DNA of 64,000 nt, taken from positions 3,720,001 through 3,784,000 of the forward strand of contig OZ255620.1 of NCBI GenBank assembly GCA_965276665.1. Direction: 5' to 3'. This document shows, in pieces, positions 1-8,335 of this stretch; the stretch's first letter is position 1; every line of letters starts with the position of its first letter. This DNA is from CAWGJC01 sp965276665 (GTDB lineage Bacteria > Pseudomonadota > Alphaproteobacteria > Acetobacterales > Acetobacteraceae). The notes below the pieces were generated by a model. It was not told the origin of the DNA and ran no database searches. It saw only the letters and a program-made list of their open reading frames with translations. Position numbers and translations under genes: made by a program.

Positions 1-484
1 CCGAGCCAAGATCCGCCACGACACGCACACCCGGCTTGTTCAGATCATCCCAGTCCTTGGCCTCGAACCCATTGCGCAGGATGAGCGTGAACTGCGCCTC
101 GAAGATCGGCCGGGTGAAATTGATCACCAGCGCGCGCGTCGGCGTCGCCTGCAGCGCGAGCGCGATGTCGATCTTGTTCGACTGCAGATCGAGGATCGAA
201 TTCCCGTAGGTGGTCTCCTGCGGTTGCAGCTTCACCCCGAGGCTCTTGGCGATGTCGGTCGCCATGGCGATCATGCTGCCGCTCCACTGGCCGGTCGCCG
301 GATCCTTGTGGAAGGCTGGCTCCTGCGCGGCGATGGCGCTGACCCGCAGCACGCCGGTGCGATGGATCGTGTCCCAGGTCGATTCCGCGGAGGCACCCTG
401 CGCGGTTGCGGGGATCGTCATCCCCGCGAGTGACGCGGCACTCGCGGCAAGGCCGAAACCGGCGGCGAAATGTCTCCTGTTCAT
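1..484 (-). CDS. Family-3 ABC transporter substrate-binding protein, 3' end outside window
   Basis: The minus-strand frame stays open from an ATG at 484-482 to the window edge (161 codons seen). A GACAGGAGA ribosome site lies just upstream. The N-terminus carries NRRHF and a hydrophobic stretch, a Tat-like signal. The mature part (DTIHRTGVLRVS, GSMIAMATDIAKSLG, NSILDLQSNKIDIALALQATPTR) has the lobe-I pattern of SBP_bac_3 proteins. Such proteins deliver amino acids or related polar solutes to periplasmic ABC importers. The partner permease would lie to the left of the window. The gene is divergent from the peptide-transport operon at 776, with about 290 bp of gene-free DNA between. Family confidence is high; the substrate is unknown. 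Confidence 0.85.
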   Translation of the reverse strand, partial: MNRRHFAAGFGLAASAASLAGMTIPATAQGASAESTWDTIHRTGVLRVSAIAAQEPAFHKDPATGQWSGSMIAMATDIAKSLGVKLQPQETTYGNSILDLQSNKIDIALALQATPTRALVINFTRPIFEAQFTLILRNGFEAKDWDDLNKPGVRVVADLGS

Positions 485-775
485 CGCATGATCTCCTGTC
501 GGGTGTGGGCAGGCGGTAGCGCGCGCGCACTCTCGCCGCCCGGCGCAGCGGGCGGGTCATGCCTGTTCCGCATCTCGGCAAAGGCTCGGCCGTTCCGGCG
601 CTCACCGCGATCCTGCCGCGCCGGTTCGGCGCCCGCAAGCCTGACGTGAGCGCCGCGCGCCGCGCAAACACATTGCCCCGCTTGGCGGCTTCGCCTTAAA
701 TGCAGGCAATCGATCGGGTCCGCCGGCGGGGGGAGGCCTGCGGCCCGGACGCTCACCTGTTGAAATGGACGGGCC
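485..775. other. Divergent intergenic region
   Basis: About 290 bp lie between the two outward-reading binding-protein genes. It must hold both promoters. I see no convincing inverted repeat or RNA gene, and overlapping open frames here have no family resemblance. Confidence 0.5.
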
Positions 776-2448
776 ATGCGCGACACGTTGCGGCCGCTCC
801 TCTCCCTCGGCCGGGTTTTCGAAACGTCGGCGCTCCCGCGGCTGATCGCATGCGGCATGCTGGCCTGGTTGCCCTTCACGGCGGCGCGGGCGCAAGGCGA
901 TGCGCCGGTGACCGGCGGCACGCTGATCTATCTCGAGCAGCAGGCGCACACCAATCTCTATCCGCCGGCGGGCGGTTTTTATCCGAATGGGGGCGTGCTC
1001 AACCAGATCACCGACAAGCTCACCTACCAGGATCCGCAGACGTTGAAGATCGAGCCCTGGATCGCGGAATCCTGGACGGTCAACGCCACCGACACGGAGT
1101 TCACCTTCAAGCTGCAGGACGGCGTGACCTTCTCGGACGGCACGCCGCTCGACGCCAATGCGGTGGCGAAGAATTACGACATTTTCGGACTGGGCAACCG
1201 CGACCTCCGGCTGCCGGTCTCCGAGGTCATCAACAATTACGACCATAGCGAAGTGATCGACCCGCACACGGTCAAGTTCGTGTTCAGGAAACCGTCGCCC
1301 GGCTTCCTGCAGGGCACCTCGGTGATCGGTTCGGGCCTCGTCTCGCTCGCCACGCTCGGCCGCAAATTCGAGGATCTCGGCAGTGCGCGCGCCATCATCG
1401 GCTCCGGCCCCTTCGTCGTCAGCCGCGAGGTGCTGGGCAAGGAGATCGATATGACGGCGCGCCCGGATTATCACTGGGGCCCGAAGCGTTTCGCCGCGCA
1501 GGGGCGGCCCTATCTCGACGGCATCAAGTTCATCGTCACGCCCGAGGACAGCGTGCGCATCGGCTCGCTGCTCGCCGGGCAGGCGGATTTCATCCGTCAG
1601 GTGCAGGCCTATGACGAGAAGCAGGTCTCGGCGCAGAAATTTGCCATCTATGCGGCGCCGACGCGCGGCGTGAATGACGGCGTGGCGTTCCGCCCGGACA
1701 ATCCGCTGGTCGCCGATCTCAAGGTGCGGCAGGCACTGCTGCACGCGACGAACGCGCATGAGATCGTCGAGACGCTGTTCTCGGCGAATTATCCGGTGGC
1801 GACCTCCGTCATCGCCGGCACCGCCGCCGGCTATGTCAATCTTGCCGCCAAGCTCACCTACGATCCCGATCTCGCGAACCGGCTGCTCGACGAGGCCGGG
1901 TGGAAGCCGGGTGCGAACGGCATTCGCACGAAGAACGGACAGCCGCTTGTGCTCGGCGTCCACGAATCGCCGCCGCAGCCGCAGAACAAGGCGGTGCTGC
2001 ATTGCTGAGCCAGCAATGGGCGAAAGTGGGCGCGCGGCTCACCTTGCTTTCCGGGTCCGCCGCCAGCGTCATCCTCGACGATCTCGATCCGATGAAGACG
2101 CCGGTCGTCGTCGTGGAAGTCGGCCGCGCCGATCCGGATGTCGTCAAAAGCTAGTTCTATCCGGCCAATCGCGACGCGCTGCTGCAGAAAGGCGGCCAGA
2201 GCACGAAGGTGAGGGGCTTCATCGACGACAAGCTCAACGCGATGCTGGATGCGGTCGCCTCCGCCACCGATCCGGCCGCGCGGCTCGACGATGTGCGCCA
2301 GGCGCAGGAATACATCCTCGATCAGGCCTATGACGTGCCGGTCTTCGAGGAGCCGCAGGTGTTTGCCGGCGCGCCCTACACGCGGGGCATCCGCTTCGAG
2401 GCGGTGGGCCGGCCGAGCTTCTACGGCACCTGGCTCGCGAAGCATTGA
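776..2448 (+). pseudogene. Peptide-type ABC substrate-binding protein, disrupted (frameshift plus internal stop)
   Basis: The translation is a family-5 (DppA/OppA-type) periplasmic binding protein: signal peptide within residues 1-42, GGTLIYLEQQAHTNLYPPA start of lobe I, then WIAESWTVNATDTEFTFKL. Reading stops at TGA 2006-2008. The homology resumes one frame over (LLSQQWAKVGARL) and is cut again by TAG at 2152-2154 inside KS-stop-FYPANRDALLQ, then runs to TGA 2448. One base is missing between 2001 and 2002: restoring CAG there gives VLQLLSQQW. The TAG is one change from TGG. By gene order this is the KPN_01854-type binding protein of the cassette that follows. Two independent lesions make sequencing error less likely than decay, but read data should settle it. 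Confidence 0.85.
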
Positions 2449-2473
2449 GCCGGCCGGTATCGGTAGGGGTGGC

Positions 2474-3412
2474 ATGGCACGCTATCTGATCGGCCGGATC
2501 GGGCACGCGGCGCTGGTGCTCTGGGCCGCCTTCACCATCGCCTTCATCCTGCTGCAGGTGCTGCCGGGCGACGCGATCCTGGTGAAGTTCCAGGGATCCG
2601 ATTTGGGGCTGAGCCCGGCGCAGATCGCCGATATCCGCGCATCGTACGGCGCCGATATTCCGATCTGGACGCAATACGCGCATGCGATCGGCAATTTCCT
2701 GCGCGGGGATTTCGGCTATTCGGTGCAGGATGGCGTGCCGGTGCGCGACCAGCTGATCCAGGATTTTCCGGTCACCTTGCGGCTCGCGGGCTGCGGCTTC
2801 GCGCTCGCGGTCGCACTCGCCGCGGCGATCGCCTTCGCCGCCAGCCTGACCGGCTTCGCCTGGCTGCGCGCCGCGCTGCAGGCGCTGCCCGGGCTGTTCA
2901 TCTCGCTGCCGACCTTCTGGCTCGGCATCATCCTGATCCAGATCGTCTCATTCCGCCTCAAGCTGGTTCCCGTGATCGGCGCCGGCGAGTGGCAGGGCCT
3001 GATCCTGCCGATGCTGACGCTCGCGGTGCCGATCTCGGCGCCGCTCGCGCATATGCTGATCCGCAGCATCGACGAGGTGCAGCTCCAGCCCTTCGCCGCG
3101 GTGGCCCGGGCGAAGGGGGCGAGCCGGTCGCGCGTGCTCTGGGCGCATGTGCTGCGCAATGCGATCCTGCCGACGCTGACGATTGCCGGCATCCTGCTCG
3201 GCGAGCTGCTGGCCGGTGCGGTGGTGACCGAGACGGTGTTCGGGCTGGACGGGATCGGCCAGCTCACCCAGCAGGCGGTGTCGAACCAGGACACCGCGGT
3301 GCTGCAGGCGATCGTGGTGCTCTCGGCCTTCGGCTTCGTCGCGATCAATTTGATCGTCGACCTGCTGTATCCGGTGCTCGATCCGCGCCTCCGCCGTCTC
3401 GGCACGGCATGA
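2474..3412 (+). CDS. Peptide-type ABC transporter permease (DppB/OppB family)
   Basis: Inner-membrane permease of 312 aa for a peptide/nickel-type importer. The start chosen is ATG 2474 (MARYLIGRIGHAALVLW), because it gives the usual N-terminal membrane helix; the open frame extends upstream only inside the preceding gene. Further signs are the family's periplasmic loop (DAILVKFQGSDLGLS), about five more hydrophobic segments, and the coupling loop AVARAKGASRSRVLWAHVLRNA. It ends with DLLYPVLDPRLRR, typical of DppB. The stop overlaps the next ATG (ATGA), so it is probably translationally coupled to the DppC-type partner. Confidence 0.92.
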   Translation: MARYLIGRIGHAALVLWAAFTIAFILLQVLPGDAILVKFQGSDLGLSPAQIADIRASYGADIPIWTQYAHAIGNFLRGDFGYSVQDGVPVRDQLIQDFPVTLRLAGCGFALAVALAAAIAFAASLTGFAWLRAALQALPGLFISLPTFWLGIILIQIVSFRLKLVPVIGAGEWQGLILPMLTLAVPISAPLAHMLIRSIDEVQLQPFAAVARAKGASRSRVLWAHVLRNAILPTLTIAGILLGELLAGAVVTETVFGLDGIGQLTQQAVSNQDTAVLQAIVVLSAFGFVAINLIVDLLYPVLDPRLRRLGTA

Positions 3413-4278
3413 GCGGCGCGGCCGCCGCCGATGGGCGCGATTTCGACGCGGCCGCACCGGGCAGCAATCGTCTCGTCGCGCTTCGCCGTGTCAGTCCCAC
3501 CCTGGTCCTGGCCTGGGCGATGATCATCCTCGTCGTGCTCTTTGCCGCGACGCCGCAGCTCTTCACGCATTACAGCGGCACCGAGGGCGTGGCCGGCCAC
3601 CAACTGCAGAGCCCGCGTGCCGAGCACTGGCTCGGCACCGACCAGCTGGGGCGGGATGTGCTCGCCCGCATCGTCTACGGCGCGGTGAATTCGCTCGCCG
3701 GCGCGCTCGTTGCGGTGGCAGTCGGACTGGTGGTCGGCACCACTCTTGGCCTGATCGCCGGGTCGGCCGGCGGGTTTGCCGATGGCGTGATCATGCGGAT
3801 CGTCGATGTGCTGCTATCGATCCCCGGCCTGCTGCTGTCGCTCAGCATCGTCATCCTGCTCGGCTTCGGCACGGTGCATGCGGCGATCGCCGTCGGGATC
3901 ACCGCGGTCGCGAGCTTCGCACGGCTGGCGCGCTCCGAGGTGGTACGGGTGCGCCGCGCCGATTTCGTCGAGGCCGCCTTCGTCAGCGGTGGCCGTTTCG
4001 GCGCCGTGCTGTGGCGCCATGTGCTGCCGAACTCGCTCATCGCGGTGGTGGCGCTCGCCGCGCTGCAATTCGGCAGCGCGATCCTGTCGATCTCGACGCT
4101 CGGCTTCCTCGGCTATGGCGCGCCGCCGCCCACGCCGGAATGGGGGCTGCTGATCGCCGAGGGCCGCAACTACATCTCCACCGCATGGTGGCTGACGACG
4201 TTTCCCGGGCTGGTGGTCGTTCTCGTGGTGCTGGCCGCCAACCGCATCAGCCGCTCGGTCAGGACCGGCGTGCGATGA
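3409..4278 (+). CDS. Peptide-type ABC transporter permease (DppC/OppC family)
   Basis: Second permease, 289 aa, starting within the stop of the DppB-type gene. It has the short cytoplasmic N-terminus and first helix (LVLAWAMIILVVLFAA). The DppC hallmark HWLGTDQLGRDVLARIVYGA follows, then four to five helices. The EAA-type coupling loop is FVEAAFVSGGRFGAVLWRHVLPN, and GAPPPTPEWGLLIAEGRNY lies near the C-terminus. It should pair with the preceding permease and the fused ATPase that follows. The chain is complete. Confidence 0.92.
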   Translation: MSGAAAADGRDFDAAAPGSNRLVALRRVSPTLVLAWAMIILVVLFAATPQLFTHYSGTEGVAGHQLQSPRAEHWLGTDQLGRDVLARIVYGAVNSLAGALVAVAVGLVVGTTLGLIAGSAGGFADGVIMRIVDVLLSIPGLLLSLSIVILLGFGTVHAAIAVGITAVASFARLARSEVVRVRRADFVEAAFVSGGRFGAVLWRHVLPNSLIAVVALAALQFGSAILSISTLGFLGYGAPPPTPEWGLLIAEGRNYISTAWWLTTFPGLVVVLVVLAANRISRSVRTGVR

Positions 4279-5942
4279 GCGCCGCTTCGCCGCTGCTCGC
4301 GGTCGAGCATCTGTCGGTGTCGTATCGGCGCGAGGGCGTCTTCCAGCGCGTCGTCCATGACGTCTCCTTCGAGGTGAAGTCCGGCGAGGTGGTGGCGCTG
4401 CTCGGGGAATCCGGCTCGGGCAAGACGACGATCGCCCAGGCGGTGATCGGCCTGCTACCGGAGAACGGGCGGCTCGATGCGGGCGCGATCCGTCTGCACG
4501 GCACGGATATCGCGCGCTGGCCGCAGCGAAGGCTGAACGCGGTGCGCGGCGTCCGGATCAGCCTGATCCCGCAGGACCCGACGAGCTCGCTCAACCCGGT
4601 GCGCACGGTGGGCGCGCAGGTCGAGGAGATCCTGCGCATCCATCGCCCCGAGGCGCGACGGACCGGCGGCGGCGATCTGCGCGCGCGGGTGGTCGAGCTG
4701 CTCGGACGCGTCGGGCTCTCGCGGCCGGAGCTGCGCACCACGCAATATCCGCACGAGCTCTCGGGCGGGATGCGCCAGCGCGTGCTGATCGCGATCGCGA
4801 TTGCGCTGAAGCCCGCGCTGATCATCGCCGACGAACCGACCAGCGCGCTCGACGTGACGGTGCAGCGCCGCATCCTCGACCTGATCGACGATCTGCGGAC
4901 GGAGCACGGCACCGCCGTGCTGCTGGTGACGCATGACCTCGCCGTCGCCGCGGACCGCGCGAGCCGGCTGATCGTGCTGCGTGACGGCCGCGTGCGCGAG
5001 GAAGGTGCTGCGCAGACCGTGCTGCGCGCGCCGCGCAACGCCTATACGCGGAGTCTGCTGGCCGATGCGCCTGCCTTTGCCGCGCCGAAGCCGCGCCCGC
5101 TTCCGGCCACCGGGACGGAGGCGGTCTCGGTCGAGGATCTCGTGCAGGAGTACAGGCTGGGCGCGGCGCAGCGGGGCGGCGTGCTCCGGGCGGTCGATGG
5201 CGTCTCCTTCGCGGTGCGTGCAGGCACCACGCACGCGATCGTCGGGGAGTCGGGCTCGGGGAAGACGACGATCGTGCGCGCGCTGCTCGGGCTGTTGAGC
5301 CCGACCGCTGGGCGGGTGCGGATCGAGGGCGCCGATATCGCCGGGCTGCGCGGCGAGGCGATGCGCCGGTTCCGCCGGCGCATCCAGCTCGTCTATCAGA
5401 ACCCGTTCGCCTCCCTCGATCCGATGCAGACCGTATTCCGCATCGTCGAGGAGCCGTTGCGCAATTTCGAGCCGGTCGACCGCGCGGTGCGGGACCGCCA
5501 GGTGCGGGACGTGCTGGCGCGCGTGGAGCTCTCCCCCGCGCTGCTGACGCGCCGGCCGATCGAGCTCTCCGGCGGCCAGCGTCAGCGCGTCGCGATCGCG
5601 CGCGCGCTGGTGCTCGAGCCGCGCGTGCTGGTGCTGGACGAGGCGGTCTCCGCGCTCGACGTGACGGTGCAGGCGCAGATCCTCTCGCTGCTCGACGAGC
5701 TGCAGAAGGCGCTCGGCCTGACCTATGTTTTCGTCTCGCACAATCTCTCGGTGGTCAGACGGATTTCCGATACCGTCTCCGTGATCCAGGGTGGAAAACT
5801 GGTGGATGGCGGCGATGTGGAGACGGTATTCGCCTGCCCGACCGCCGGCTACACGCGCGAGCTGATCGAGGCGATTCCCGGAAAGCGGCGGCAACCGGCG
5901 GCGCCGGTCGCCGAACGGGCGGTGGAAGGAACGACGTCATGA
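4275..5942 (+). CDS. Double ATP-binding protein of peptide-type ABC importer (DppD-DppF fusion)
   Basis: One 555-aa polypeptide holds two complete ABC ATPase domains, so it replaces the usual DppD/DppF pair. Walker A GESGSGKTT occurs near residues 44-52 and again near 324-332. The signatures are LSGGMRQR (about 163) and LSGGQRQR (about 430). Walker B segments read LIIADEPTSALD and VLVLDEAVSALD. It starts on the ATGA overlap with the permease and ends on an ATGA overlap with the monooxygenase gene. This continuous coupling argues that transport and the downstream oxidative enzymes form one unit. All catalytic motifs look intact even though the cognate binding protein is broken. Confidence 0.93.
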   Translation: MSAASPLLAVEHLSVSYRREGVFQRVVHDVSFEVKSGEVVALLGESGSGKTTIAQAVIGLLPENGRLDAGAIRLHGTDIARWPQRRLNAVRGVRISLIPQDPTSSLNPVRTVGAQVEEILRIHRPEARRTGGGDLRARVVELLGRVGLSRPELRTTQYPHELSGGMRQRVLIAIAIALKPALIIADEPTSALDVTVQRRILDLIDDLRTEHGTAVLLVTHDLAVAADRASRLIVLRDGRVREEGAAQTVLRAPRNAYTRSLLADAPAFAAPKPRPLPATGTEAVSVEDLVQEYRLGAAQRGGVLRAVDGVSFAVRAGTTHAIVGESGSGKTTIVRALLGLLSPTAGRVRIEGADIAGLRGEAMRRFRRRIQLVYQNPFASLDPMQTVFRIVEEPLRNFEPVDRAVRDRQVRDVLARVELSPALLTRRPIELSGGQRQRVAIARALVLEPRVLVLDEAVSALDVTVQAQILSLLDELQKALGLTYVFVSHNLSVVRRISDTVSVIQGGKLVDGGDVETVFACPTAGYTRELIEAIPGKRRQPAAPVAERAVEGTTS

Positions 5943-6991
5943 CGCGGATGCCGGCAAGACGGCTCGGCTTCTTCACCCGTTTGCTCGACCAGGGGAGCGC
6001 TGCCGAACGCTACCGCCTCGCCACCGAGCAGATCGCGCATGCCGAGCGGATGGGGTTCGAGACCGCCTGGATCGCGCAGCATCATTTCCACGAGGCCGAG
6101 GGCGGATTGCCTTCGCCCTTCGTGTTTCTCGCCGGCGTCGCCGCGCGCACCTCCGCCATCCGTCTCGGCACCGGCATCGTCACCCTGCCGATGGAAAGCG
6201 CGCTGCGCGTCGCCGAGGACGCCGTGGTGTTCGACCTGATGTCGGGCGGCCGGCTCGAATTCGGCGTCGGCCCCGGCGGCACGCCCTCCGCCTTTGCCGC
6301 GTTCGGCCTCGACAGCGAAAGGCGCGGGGAGATCATGGCCGAAAATCTCCGCATCGTGCTGGATGCCTGGCGCGGCCGCGCCTTGTCCGGCGAGGGCAAC
6401 CGCCTCTACCCGTCCGCGCCCGCCGATCTCGTCGATCGGGTCTGGCAGGCGACGTTCGGCCCCGAGGGCGGCGCGCGGGCCGGCCAGGTGGGCGATGGGC
6501 TGATGCTCTCGCGCACCCAGCCGCGGCCGCCCAAGGCGCCGCGCGCCTCGCTCGCCGAGATCCAGGAGCCGATCATCGACGCCTATCTGGCGGCCCTTCC
6601 CGCGGGCCGCGCGCCGCGCATCATGGGCTCGCGCAGCGTCTTCGTCGCCGACAGCCGGGAGGAGGCGCGGCGCTATGCGGAAATCGGTCTGCGGCGCTCC
6701 CTCGAGCGGATGGCGGCACTCGGCCGCGCCCCGCGCGCCTTTGCCTCGCTTGACGACATCATCGCCGCGTTCGACGTGCATCTCGGCACGCCGGACGAGG
6801 TGATCGAATCGTTGAACCGCGACAGCACGCTCGACCGCGTCACCGATCTCGTCTGTCAGGTGCATTCCGTCGATCCGCCGCACCCGCTCATCCTGCGCTC
6901 GATCGAGCTGATGGCGAATGCGGTGGCCCCGGCGCTCGGGCTCGGCGTGCGGGGCGCGATGGCCGAAAATCGGCCTGCGCTGGTCGGGTAG
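5939..6991 (+). CDS. Luciferase-like FMN-dependent monooxygenase (KPN_01858-type)
   Basis: 350-aa protein of the bacterial luciferase-like (LLM) TIM-barrel superfamily. These enzymes use reduced FMN and O2 to oxidise small organic substrates. Typical segments are RLGFFTRLL at the N-terminus, AERMGFETAWIAQHHFHE, SAIRLGTGIVTLPME, ALRVAEDAVVFDLMSGGRLEFGVGPGG and ILRSIELMANAVAPALG. Its position after a peptide-type ABC importer and before CMD and alkylhydroperoxidase-domain genes matches the family I know as KPN_01858, defined by that neighbourhood. No flavin reductase is seen in this operon; the nearest FMN reductase-like gene is at 49.6 kb. The substrate is unknown. Confidence 0.85.
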   Translation: MTRMPARRLGFFTRLLDQGSAAERYRLATEQIAHAERMGFETAWIAQHHFHEAEGGLPSPFVFLAGVAARTSAIRLGTGIVTLPMESALRVAEDAVVFDLMSGGRLEFGVGPGGTPSAFAAFGLDSERRGEIMAENLRIVLDAWRGRALSGEGNRLYPSAPADLVDRVWQATFGPEGGARAGQVGDGLMLSRTQPRPPKAPRASLAEIQEPIIDAYLAALPAGRAPRIMGSRSVFVADSREEARRYAEIGLRRSLERMAALGRAPRAFASLDDIIAAFDVHLGTPDEVIESLNRDSTLDRVTDLVCQVHSVDPPHPLILRSIELMANAVAPALGLGVRGAMAENRPALVG

Positions 6992-7020
6992 AGGCACGCC
7001 GGTTTGCACGGGAGAATTGC

Positions 7021-7679
7021 ATGAGCGGACCGATCGGGGATGTCGTCGATCATCTCGCCGGCATCGAGGCGGGATCAGGCCTCGACGCAATCCGGCGTCA
7101 GCGCGGGCAGGCGCGCGAGAACACGCAGGCAAGCTATCTCGCGCTGTTCGAGCCGGAAACGCCGACCGGCGTGACGCAGGTGGAACGCTACGCGGTGGCG
7201 GCGTTCGTCAGCGCGCTGCATCGCGCGTCAGCGCGCTGCATCGCGAGCCGGCAATCGTCGCCACCTTCTATGCCACCGCGCTGGCGACGCTGGACGCGGC
7301 GATCGCGCACACGGTGTCCGCCGAGATCGACAACGCGATCACCCGGGGTCCGTATGGCGGCTACCCGGCCGGACCTTTGAGCCGCGAGGACAAGCCCGGC
7401 CCGCTCTACCGGGCGGCCGCGGCGGCGCGCGACCGGCTCGGCTTGCGGCTCTCCGCCGGTCTCGAGCACGCCCACATGCTGGTGTTTCATCCGCGCGATG
7501 CCGCGGCGCCTGACTTGCAGGTGCTGCTCGATGCGGGGTTCTCGACGACCGACATCGTCACGCTGTCGCAGCTCGTCGCGTTTCTCGCCTTTCAGATCCG
7601 CCTGGTGGCCGGGCTCCGCGCGCTCGCGGCCGTACCGGCGCTCGCACCGGAATTGCGCCGCGCGACGGGAGGTGAATGA
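7021..7679 (+). pseudogene. CMD-domain protein (Avi_7170-type), frameshifted by a 20-bp tandem duplication
   Basis: It starts at ATG 7021 behind GGGAGAATTGC. The first frame gives MSGPIGDVVDHLAGIE through VAAFVSALHR. It then goes out of frame at an exact 20-bp tandem duplication (7206-7225 and 7226-7245). Removing one copy joins AFVSALHR directly to EPAIVATFYATALATLD and on to the TGA at 7679, giving a 212-aa protein. That product is a carboxymuconolactone-decarboxylase-like (AhpD-fold) protein of the kind that sits between LLM monooxygenase and Avi_7169 peroxidase genes. As written the product is truncated at 7380. It could be a fresh null allele, a reversible switch or an assembly artefact. 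Confidence 0.8.
7206..7245 (+). repeat. 20-bp perfect tandem duplication inside a coding frame
   Basis: Two identical 20-bp copies lie head to tail (7206-7225, 7226-7245), each beginning CGTCAGCGCG and ending CATCGCG. Since 20 is not a multiple of 3, the duplication shifts the CMD gene's frame. Confidence 0.95.
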
Positions 7680-7680
7680 G

Positions 7681-8283
7681 ATGGCCGAGACAATCCTCAC
7701 CCATCCCGACGCGACGCGTCCGCTCGCTTTCACGCAGCAGGAGCTCGGCTGGCTGCCCTGGCTCGAACCGCTGCCCGAGGCGGCGCTGACGGGCCGGCAC
7801 TGGAGCGGGCTGGTCGACGCGGCGCGTGCCAAGTCGCCGTATTTCATGCTGCTCGCGCGCGACCCGGATATCCTCGGCGCGCGGACGCGCACCGGCAAGG
7901 ACATCTTCTACAACCCGGATGCCGGCCTGCCGCGCGCCGAGCGCGAGCTCGCGGCGGCGGCGACCTCGCGCTTCAATGGCTGCATCTATTGCGCCTCGGT
8001 GCATGCCCGCTTCGCGGCGCATTTCTCGAAACGGGCGGAGGATGTGCAGCGCCTGCTCGACGAAGGGGTCGGCACCGGCCTTGGCGCGCGCTGGGACGCG
8101 ATCGTGGCGGCCGCCGTCGCGCTGGCGGCGACGCCGATCGCCTTTGGCGAGGCGCATGTCACGCAGCTCCGCGCGGTCGGGCTCGACGATGCCGCGATCG
8201 CCGACATGATCGGCAGCGCGGCGTTTTTCAACTGGGCGAACCGGCTGATGCTGTCGCTCGGCGAGCCGGAGCTTCCAACCTAG
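7681..8283 (+). CDS. Alkylhydroperoxidase-domain protein (Avi_7169-type)
   Basis: 200-aa AhpD-like protein. It starts at ATG 7681 behind GGGAGGTGA, just after the stop of the CMD gene. The redox centre is complete: C101 and C104 in CIYC, followed by H108, the CxxCxxxH pattern of AhpD-type peroxidases and carboxymuconolactone decarboxylases. The C-terminal helices (DDAAIADMIGSAAFFNWANRL) also fit. It is the last gene of the cassette, and family and order agree with Avi_7169 proteins. A likely role is handling peroxide or a reactive product of the monooxygenase, but that is inference. Confidence 0.88.
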   Translation: MAETILTHPDATRPLAFTQQELGWLPWLEPLPEAALTGRHWSGLVDAARAKSPYFMLLARDPDILGARTRTGKDIFYNPDAGLPRAERELAAAATSRFNGCIYCASVHARFAAHFSKRAEDVQRLLDEGVGTGLGARWDAIVAAAVALAATPIAFGEAHVTQLRAVGLDDAAIADMIGSAAFFNWANRLMLSLGEPELPT

Positions 8284-8298
8284 GAGCCGGTTGCCACT

Positions 8299-8332
8299 CC
8301 TCCCGGATTGATATTATATCTAATCCGGGAGG
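8299..8332 (+). promoter_or_regulatory. 11-bp-arm inverted repeat overlapping the sulfatase ribosome binding site
   Basis: The arms CCTCCCGGATT (8299-8309) and AATCCGGGAGG (8322-8332) are perfect complements around a 12-nt AT-rich centre that is itself nearly palindromic (GATAT-T-ATATC). The right arm contains the GGGAGG Shine-Dalgarno of the gene starting at 8336. The structure could be a DNA operator (a GntR gene lies in the same operon) or an RNA hairpin that hides the ribosome site. An AT-rich core in such GC-rich DNA favours a regulatory role. Confidence 0.7.
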
Positions 8333-8335
8333 CTA

